DNA of 64,000 nt from Petrosia ficiformis (taxonomy: Eukaryota; Porifera; Demospongiae; Haplosclerida; Petrosiidae). The translations under genes were made by a program, and so were the position numbers. The notes under the pieces were generated by a model. It saw nothing but the letters and a program-made list of their open reading frames with translations, had not been told where the DNA came from and did no database searches. Location of the stretch: the NCBI GenBank assembly GCA_947044365.1, contig OX345638.1, positions 7,703,701-7,767,700 of the forward strand, given 5' to 3'. Of this stretch, positions 11,681 through 22,200 are shown piece by piece (the first letter of the stretch is position 1; every line of letters begins with the position of its first letter).

Positions 11681-13155
11681 TTATTGAATTACATAACATA
11701 GATTTACATGACGGGGTCAGACTAAAACATGGATCATTTAATAACACATCGACCAGTCTGCAGTCCAGTCTGTGGGTCCAGTCCAGTTGTTTTAGTCTGA
11801 CTCTCTATCTAACAATGCTGCAAAACAAAATAAGCAATGTATTGGTTAGTACAGTGGCAAGGATGCAAATTATAATTTAATTGGTCATACAGGTTGTCGT
11901 TATAGCTGTATGATTAAAGATACTTGTACTATAATCAATTATCATGCCTAATATCTCATATTAGATGCACAAAGAAGGTTTGGAAACCTAAAATGATTTA
12001 ATTAAAATGCTATTCAGCTTATTTGTATATCTAATAGACAGTATAAGGATAATTGAAATTGCAGTTATTGGATTATCATTACTTATATGTCACCATGCAA
12101 TGATAACATTCTACATGACCAATTAGATTATAATTTACACTATTCCTTATAACTGTACTAACTGATATATTAGTTAGTTTAACAATTTTATTTTTGCAGT
12201 GAATTAATTTATCAGTTGTGAGATTTATTGAGCTTTAATAACATGATAAATAATACTGATAAAACAGAACAATTTGATCCAGAGGTCTTCTTCAGCTATA
12301 AACATTATGGGGTGTCAGAATTATTGTTAATGCTCAATAATTCTCAGAACTGAATCTACCAATGTGATATCAAATATTTATGAAATTATATTTCACATGA
12401 CGTCAATGATTGGACTATGAATATAGTTTATTATATTAACTGAGTAGATTATTGGTTATACACTAGTTTACATCCCTCCTAATTATATGTGTATAAACTA
12501 TATGTAATGTTAATATTATGAATAGAAAGTAATTCACTACATGTAGCTTAACAAAAGCATAGTGTTTAGAGTGTATGTATGTATTCTATACTGTTACTGT
12601 TAAAGGATAGAATTTTCTATTTTATATAGTATACAACTAACTTCCATATCTGTCTGTAGATATATAATTAGACAAACATAAGATTTGGTTCTATCATTTC
12701 ATTCTATTAAATTAAACTAGTGTCATAAGAATGACTAGAGAAAGATATAAGCATATGTTAGTAAACCTGTAAGAGTGGTTTAATAAGCTAGTTCACTAAC
12801 TATTGTCATATTCACTTGTATGTATCAGTTAAGAAAAAAGAAGAAAGAAGATCAGATAAACTGACAAGTGTGTGAATAATGTTTTAATTATTATCAAGAT
12901 ATGTAGTGACTCTTAGTCAAGAAATACCACAACAGATTATAACCAGTTACTTGATAACAAATGTAATTATATTTGATTCATAATGTAATTATATTTGTTA
13001 TATCATCATCATGTATGTAGTCAAGTAACTGTATATATCTGATCAAATATACAACCACATAATTCATATGAAATATATATCAGTAGTCAGCCTGTGTTGT
13101 ACTATAATAATGTAGATACTCAGTACAGTATAATTATTCCACTGTTTATAACATG

Positions 13156-13175
13156 ATCACATGACATCATGTGAT
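13156..13175. promoter_or_regulatory. Conserved palindrome upstream of gene B
   Basis: ATCACATGACATCATGTGAT: two 9-bp arms around a 2-bp centre, 58 bp before the first ATG. The same element precedes gene D (44555-44574, identical) and C (30198-30217, two changes). Each arm contains an E-box-like CACATG/CATGTG. Its fixed place upstream of three paralogues suggests a promoter element; function is inferred. Confidence 0.5.
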
Positions 13176-13233
13176 ATCTTAAAATAGCAAAATCTGTTCA
13201 TTGGGTCTTCTTTAATCATTTCTCTATATGATA

Positions 13234-16200
13234 ATGGCTACTGGTGAGTGAATTATTATTATATATTTTTTGTTACATGGAAACAACTTGATCCACTGCA
13301 GTCAATAATCACAGATTATATTGCTGGGGAGGAGATCAGAAGGACCTTCCTATGGTACATGATAATGATAAGAAAAGGAAGTTCACATCATTTGTTGATA
13401 TATTTCATTTACCTACATTGAAGTGGGAAAAGAGATCTACTACAGCTACTCCACCTGCAGGAGTGATGGGTTATGCTTGTAGTAACACATGCGACAAAAT
13501 ACTGTATTTTGGTGGAAGATGCCAACCTAGTGACTGTTTTCATAATGATTTATTTGAACTCAACACTCTTACTAATGAATGGAGAGAAATTATTAACAGC
13601 TCTCCTGATAATGGACCAATGAGAAAACATGGCTGTGGAATGATATCATTCAACATGAATGGAGAAGATAATTTGCTAGTTATCGGAGGGTTTGGACATA
13701 CACCAATCACTACTCACACTGGTTCCAAGTTTAATCCACTTCCTTACAACCCAGATCTTTGCATCACAAATGAAATACATACCATGTGTGTCAATCCATC
13801 AGCAGGTATTACATGATTCACATTATGTATTACATCATAATGATATCATGTATTTTCTTTAGGTCAATGGAAAGTACCTATCATAACAGGCAATCGTCCA
13901 CCACCATGTGTTGCTTTCAGTATCAACACAGTTTCTGGTAATAGAGGTGTAATGTTTGGTGGCTTTACTCATGATGAGACTGGATTCCATCCTGTTAATG
14001 ACTTATTTCTGTTATCATTCTCTCAGAATACAATAGTGAGTTGTTAAATGTTTATTAAACAGATTACATTTCTACATAGTTGTATTTGTTATCTTTTCTT
14101 GTCTAGTCTATTATTTTTATCACTCTTGATCTCTTGTATTATTTTCAGTTGTATTCTCTACAGTTCTAATCCTCTGGTTTCATTTTATTATCATAATAAG
14201 ACACTTAACATGTACTTTTGAATCTTCATTCATTTTTGTTCATTACAATGAACACACTATCATTTTATATACCTGTAGTTACATATTCCTAAGTTGTAAT
14301 TATTCTCATGTCTGAACATAACCCATGTATATCATACATAATCATACATTTCTTCAATGTTTTATAATATTTGTGGTTTGATAAACAACCACAAATATTG
14401 TGTGATGTAATCACATGATTGTTAATCATGTTATTACACTAAAGAGTACATGTTCTGTTTGTTAGTAAATAACAATCACTCAAAACAAGTGTATATAGAG
14501 AAAAAAGTATCCCTATGATTGCGTTATGGTGTCCAGCATTCAGTAATCCGGCATGGCTGACTTTATCATGCCTGAAACACAACAACCTATTATAGGATTA
14601 TCTATTCTTTTTACCTTTTGAAGAATCTTTTAGAACTTCAGGAATATATTTCAATTAGAATAGTTAGCTAGTAGTTCCAGTGACTAATTCTATGTAAGCT
14701 ACAAGCTGAGTTTGAGCGCGAGTTCTATTACGTGCCACGCCCATTAATTGACCGACCCCCCAGAAATGATGCAACCTCCTTGACTACGTATATAACCAAC
14801 ACTCATGAAGTGGACACAAGAAAATATATAATATTATATATATTATATATATATAGTTCGAATCCGTGAGAAAGCAATCTAGGGATTGCCCTACGGGCCA
14901 TAATAATCCATTTGTAAACCACACCCCTTATTAATGATACATGAATTATTATAATCAGTGACTGTTTTATTCTCATATTTATAATATTATATTGATATTA
15001 ATAATAAACCCATGTTGTATTACTAATACTATAGGATATTAAGAAAGTAGTCAAATCATTTGTAACTACATTGAAATGGCCAACAGCAAAGTATAGTCAT
15101 GCCAGCACCATCATTAATATTATATTGTCAAATCAACAAATGATATTTCATTTGATGGTATTGGGAGGAATGGGTGATGATCTTCAAACAATAAACGATT
15201 GCTGGATAATGAATCTCTCCAGTTTTAGCTGGTATCAGGTAATGTACATCATGTAATACATACATTGTTGTCTATATATTAATTTATATTGGTATCAGTT
15301 TTGTTATCATCAAAATTAATATTAATATTTAAAATACTGATATATCACAAATATGAGTTAAAAGTGTTATCATTACATTTCTAATAATTATATATTATTA
15401 ACTGAAACATACTCTTTCTTGTACTAATAATATTATAATGATGTGTTCCTCATTTATAACATATAGTTTATATGTTAATTTATTCTTCTCTTCAGGTATA
15501 TCTACCTGATTCAGTCACTAAAAGATTTGACCACTCCATGTCAACATACTATATATCAAAAGAAAGATTTTGGATTGTAGTGACTGGAGGTTACCGTGAA
15601 TGTAATCTATCTGATGATACAGCTCAACCAATCACTGGATCTGATGCTCTAGTGATCATTGAATTAGGTATGATAATTAATATACATATCATGTGATATA
15701 TTATTATTAGTGATCATTATCATGTTCACTGGAATGTGTACAGTCTATGACATACAAGATTATTAAAGCTATATGAAAATCTAGCTTCATGTATACAAGA
15801 TAATAATCCCATAGTTGTAGATTCACTGATACATTTGTAGTTATATATTCTTAGATATTCAAGTATCCTATGATTCATAAATAAAGACAAAGTGTCAGTC
15901 CATTTTCTGTTCTTTACTGTTTCAAAAATATTATGAGACACAGTGACACCAGTTAATTACATTCCTTAGTCCTATCTGTTATTATAAGAATGTTTACTTA
16001 GAAACAGCATAACAACCAACAACTACAAGAATGTTAGAAATGCAGTGTGTATTGTATTGAAACCTAATAAGTCTTACACTACTTATACAATTGTGTAACA
16101 TACATGTACTTGTGAAGACACACCTTCATTATTACCCTCGCCGCGTAGCGTAGGTGGAAGGGTACGGTAATCGTCTTGTCTGTGTGTGTGTTAGCAATTT

Positions 16201-19200
16201 TTCTGGAAAAATAAAAACATTGACATTTCAAACGGGGTACTGGTAGACTTCAAATTATACAAGGAAAAAAAATAACGTAAGAAATCTTCTAAAACCTTTT
16301 GGTTCTAAAGTTATGACAATTTTTATAACTCACAGTTACCGTTTCACGACTAAGATGAAACGAGGGCAATAACGAGAGTAAATATGGACACACAAACACA
16401 AGTTATCCTGTTTCATGGCCTATCGCTAGCCTAGAAACACTTCAAACCAAAAACAATCGAGTTAATGGTTGCTACTACTATATACTACACCACCATTGAT
16501 GCAAGCTACTTAGCTCCACCTAGTACCTACAGGCATGGTCACGTGCACGTGAATGCTAAACACGTAATAGAGTGATTCGTTTTCACACGTTGAGACACGT
16601 TGGAGACTTCAGAGAATAAGATGTAAGCAGGAGCCCATGTGGTTTTTTCATGGGCTCCTGATGTAAGATATATATACAAATTATACATTTTTCAATACGT
16701 TTTCACACATTGGAGACTTTAGAGGTTGACTTGAGAACATTTTCATTGTTTTTCGAAAGAAAACAGAAAATAATATGTAAGATAGATAATTATACAAATT
16801 ATACATATATATATATACATTTCTTTCATTGATAGTCTTATTTTTTCTTTTAGGATATAAAGTTATAACAGTTTTAACGCCCATAAATGTTATTCAAATT
16901 TATATGTAACAAAAGTATTGTTTGTTTCATACACAAACTTTATCATAAATTATTTAGAAAAAAATTGTAGTGCTTTGTATTACTTTGCCACATAGGCGAG
17001 GGTCCCATCCCAACGGCGCTCGCTATAATAAATGTAATTGATATGATGACTCAACAAACATTCTATAACTCTCACTCTTTGGTATTATTTTGATTTGATT
17101 TTGTTAGTTCTATACCTTTTATCTGTTTTTAGTTTTTATAAATATTAGTAATGCAATACCTCCTGTTTTAGAACTAGGATAATAACATTACATCTCACTC
17201 TAATACTGAATATCATCATTATCATAATAATATCTCATTATATAGAATATATTAATGATGAGTTTTCTGTGAAACATGTTTGGAATTATGAACAGCTGAT
17301 GAAAAATAAAAATGAGATTCAAAGAAGTTTAATTCATCATATTGTTGATGATAGACTACAGGAGGGAACACTTGTGACTGATTTGATTGATTCTATCAAA
17401 TCATCATCTTCTATACCACATCAACTAGTTAGTAAACCAGTGATCAATATTGTGTTAATAAATTATTGTGATAGTTGTATCAGGAGACACAACAGAGAAT
17501 ATTGGAGAAGAAGATGTTTGAGAGAGAATCAGAAATATTGAAACTGCATGTTGAAATGAGAGAGAAGAGTGATGAAATTACACACCTTAAGGCAAAAGAG
17601 ATGTCATTAATAGATAAATCAGATACACTAGAGAAAGGTCAGATAATGAATATAATTTATTACATGTGATTTGAATACTTCATATTATGATCTTTAGAAC
17701 TGGGGTTCTCAAAAGATGAAACACAAGCCTACAAGAAACTGTCAATTGCAACAAGACAAGGTAACTTATAGATTTGATTGCGTGCAGTATATAATATATG
17801 AAAATTATTGTACAAGAGGTGTGGTTGATACAAGTATATATTGGACCATACCTTATATTGTGGAGCACCAGAGTAAGAGGGTGCTTTATAATTAACTCTT
17901 GTGTGATGATAGGTGGATGATTCCAACTTAACTGTTGGTTTCACGGATGCACTTTAAAATTGGGGAATAATTATATTATTATTATTATGAATATTTATTA
18001 TTTGAAATCATTATTAATTTGTTAGAGTTGCAAGATTCTCAGATATTAATGATGATTGAAAAGAAAGCATCATTAGTAAAAACACAACAGATCACTGATT
18101 TGGAAGAGAAACTTAAACTCACATCTACCCTTTCATCAGGTCTATATTAATACATATATCATATCTATTGAATGTGTATTGAGTATTATGTGTTTTCATT
18201 AGATGAGGAGACAATGGAAGTATATTATGAGAAGACTCTGGAAAGAGAACCATTAGAAGAGAAGAAATCAAAAGCTGTAGATGAGGATAAACCTAAATCA
18301 GATATTAGTGATAAGATGTTAATATTGGAAGAAGGTTAGATCTAGTATTATTATGTGATCACTGATTATCTTATTACATCAGAGATAGAGTCACTACAAA
18401 CAATAGTTATTAGTAAGAATGAACAAGTAGAGGAACTACAGAGTAAGTTGGAGAAGAAGGATGACATAGTGAAAGAATTAGAGGCATTACAAGAACGAAA
18501 GTCATATGTTACTTTACAGCTTTATTAATTTCAAATATGTTTTCTCATAATTATAGAAGTCAAGCCACTACGGACAAAAATATTTGACAAAATATCTCAA
18601 ATGGAGGAACTACATACATCCAAAGCAAAAGAGCTAGAATCACTACAACAACGTAAGTCATGTACTACTTGAAATTAACAGAGTTCCAAAACTTAATCTC
18701 TCATTATAGAAGTGAAGTCGCTACACACAACAGTGGTTGATAAAACTTCACAAACAGATGAAGTACAGAATACAGTAGAGAATAATGAAGTACATTTGGA
18801 GGAATTACAAATGCAGAGAGAGAGAATAAGGGAACTTGAAGTTTCTATACAAGAAATGAAACAGTTAGAGGAAACTAGAAATACATCATCACTTGTACCA
18901 CAAAACTCCAGTGATATCATTTCTATACCAGGTTAGAAATCATGTTATATAATTAATATCCTAATCTCTGTTGTTATCATAATCTCATATTATTATACAG
19001 ATCATCCTGATCTTCATATAGCTAAACAGAAGGTGTTTCATATTAAAGGGAACACTCTGGATTGGGGAGATTATGGGTTTAAGATGTATTTCCCAGAAGG
19101 TACCATCCCACCATCACAAGTGCTTATCAAAGCTCTTGTTGGTGGCAAATTCCAGTTTCCTGATGGAATGGAGCTTGTCAGTGCTTTATATGTCATCTCA

Positions 19201-22200
19201 TTCCCTGAAGAGTACCTCCAGCCTGTGAAATTACAAATACAACACTGTGTCTATCTGAAGAGTTCACGACAGTTTAAATATCTCAGTTTCATAACAGCAC
19301 CTATAGATGAGTCAGTACCACCATACAAGTTCCAGTTCATAGAGGGTGGTACATTCTATACTGATAGTCAGTATGGAATGATAGTTCTTTCCAAGTTTTG
19401 TATAATGGGTATTGGTAAGAAGACTAATGGTCGTGATCCACACATCTCATCTGATGTAGAGGATACTAGTGATACTGATAGTGAAACACAATCCACATCT
19501 GATCATGGTTAGGATACTATAGTATTAATTAGTATTTAAATATTTATTATAATTGATGTTCAATCAACTGAACATGGTTAGGATATTATAAAACTGATTA
19601 ATTAATTACAGTATTTAAATTTTAATTACAATTATAGGTGATGTTCAGAATGATGTGTCTAATACTGACTCTTTTTCAGAAGATGAGGGTACTAGTAGTG
19701 ATACTGATAGTAAAACAATACCCTCATCTGGACATGGTTAGGATATTAATAGTATATTATCAATACTTTACTATTATTATTATTAGTTGATGTTCCATCA
19801 ACTGACAGCAATACTGAAAAGCATCCTAGTAGTGATATGGATAGTAAAACACCACCCACATCTGGACATGGTTAGGATATTATTAGTATATTATGAATGT
19901 ATTTATTATAATTATTATTAGTCGATGTTCCGTCAACTGACAGCAATACTGAAGACCATCCTAGTAGCAATAATACTGATGATAAAACACCATCCTCATC
20001 TGGACATGGTTAGGATATTAATAGTATATTATCAATGTATTTATTATAATTATTATTAGTCGATGTTCCGTCAACTGACAATACTGAAGAGCATCCTAGT
20101 AAAAACGAAATACCACCATCATCTGGACATGGTTAAGATATTAATAGTATATTATATTTCACTATTAATATTGTTATTATTATTATTAGTTGGTGTTCAA
20201 TCAACTGAGAATATGGAAACTAACAAGAATCCTAGTAACTATGGTGATAGTGAAACTCCCACAACTGTACATGTTCATTCTGTCTCAATAGGAGGTACTG
20301 TTACAAATATAATGAAGTATTGTATCTAATTATATTCTATAGTCCAAGTTCCTAATGACTCTGATATGCCTGATAATATATACACTGGTGAAGTATACTA
20401 TGAGAGGACATCAAGTAACAAATGGTTAATGAGGTTTATGACAGTTCAAAACATTAAAGTATTCCAACAAGTAATTTAACACTACTAACAAGAGAACTCA
20501 CTTTAATAATAAATTATATTTCTTGTAGTATATTAAAGAATATCATTCTAATGCTGTTCAAGATGAGACATTTAAATTTTCATTTCTGGATCCAGTGAAT
20601 GGATACATTCAATTAATACCTGATAAACAACAGGATCTTCCTCATACTGGATGGAAGATCATGCCACACAAGAAACCTCTTGTGGTAATACTCTACTACT
20701 CCATTAGTTCATTAAATGATAGTGTTACTATTGATATAGCTGACAAAGAGAGATGCTGACATGTTTGGGTCTCAACATATTCCATTTCCTCCATCTTGTT
20801 TAATTACTATTCGTGCAAAAATAGCACCAGACACTGAAGAAGATTTGAGTTATGCTGTTCCATTGAAAGGAATTGAATCTGATCCTGAAATCTATATTAA
20901 TCGCTCTCAAGGAACAGGTATGTGTTGTTGTACATTCACGCAGTATTATTCATTTCCTGATTTACAGGACCTACAATGCATCCAGCAATAGAATTTACAG
21001 GTGCTGTCACAACACATGAAGGTTAGTAATACATTATAAATGTAGTAAGGTGACCATAATATGTATACTTTAAGTAACTGAAATTTGAAAACCAGTAGCT
21101 ATCTGAAACACTTTGTATAGTACAATGGGCATAGTGGGATACTCATGAAAGCGACATAGCTATATCTCTACAATTATTCTTATATCAACTAATATGATAT
21201 TCTAATGTAATATTTTCACATTTTGGAGGATTAAAATAAAATATTAACAACAAATTTCTGGTCTGGTCAAATCCTGATTGACCAGACCAGTCCATACACC
21301 TATGTCTATTGATATGATAATAGTTGTATTAAAATTAGTTGATTATTTATTGTATCATTAGATGCTGAACTAAATGATGAAATTGATGAGCAGGTAAGTA
21401 ATGGATGCTGATCTGCTGATCAAAGTAATCATATTATTCTCTTTCCTGTCAAGAAGCCTGTGTTACATAAGGATGCAGTAGTTCAGTTTGATTACTGGGT
21501 ACCAATGGAAGGTACATATACATGTTGTACATGTATACCAACTGATTATTGACACAATGCATGTCATTATAATTAATATAAGAACTATGTCTATAATAAT
21601 ATTTATAGAAGAATTTTATATTTGGGAACATACACTATGTAATATTGTATTTATGATAACAGTTAAATAACTTATAACCATGGATTATAAATAGCATATT
21701 TGGAAATATAACTGTCCATTGTACTTATGTTATATGCAATTATTTGTACACAAATTTGCTTTGTTCTAGTTTTGTACTTGTTACTTTATACAATGGGCCA
21801 TCGTATAAAGTAACAAGTACAAACCTATTGTATGAAACCCTTAACAATGTATATTCATATACATTTAATTTCATTGATGGTCATGTTCTGTCCTTTCTTG
21901 TTTCATAGATTTACTACATGGTGCACATATAGTTGATGAAAGAGTGTTTAATGTTCAAGGTGACAAAGAGCAGTACTTCAACTGGGATGAATGTGGGTTT
22001 AGATTATATATACCAGAAGGAGCACTATTACCCACTGAAACATGCCCAGTTGCTGTGAAAGCTATCATAGCTGGAAGATTTATCCTGCCAAAACGTACAG
22101 AGCTAGTAAGTGCTTTCTATGCAATATCTGCATCAAGAAAGTTTCGAAAGGAAGTGAAGACTGAGTTACAGCATTGTCTATTGCTGGAAAATGAGGCACA

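Larger units (their letters stand above)
10162..13233. other. Intergenic region A-B
   Basis: Three kilobases with no supported gene. Unlike the B-C and C-D intervals, it has no MCM7 remnant. It holds a degenerate minisatellite (11425-11680) and, near its right end, the palindromic upstream element of gene B. Short ORFs here have no recognisable content. Confidence 0.6.
13302..15667 (+). other. Gene B Kelch propeller exons
   Basis: Exons 13302-13805, 13863-14035, 15035-15238 and 15496-15667. Glycine-pair motifs mark the blades: YCWGGDQKD, ILYFGGRCQPSDC followed by NDLFELNTLTNEW, LLVIGGFGH, VMFGGFTHDE, MVLGGMGDD followed by NDCWIMNLSSFSW, and IVVTGGYREC. That is about six blades, enough for a closed propeller. 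Compared with gene D, the second exon lacks exactly 14 codons at its start (see findings). Kelch propellers bind protein partners; the ligand is unknown. Confidence 0.75.
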
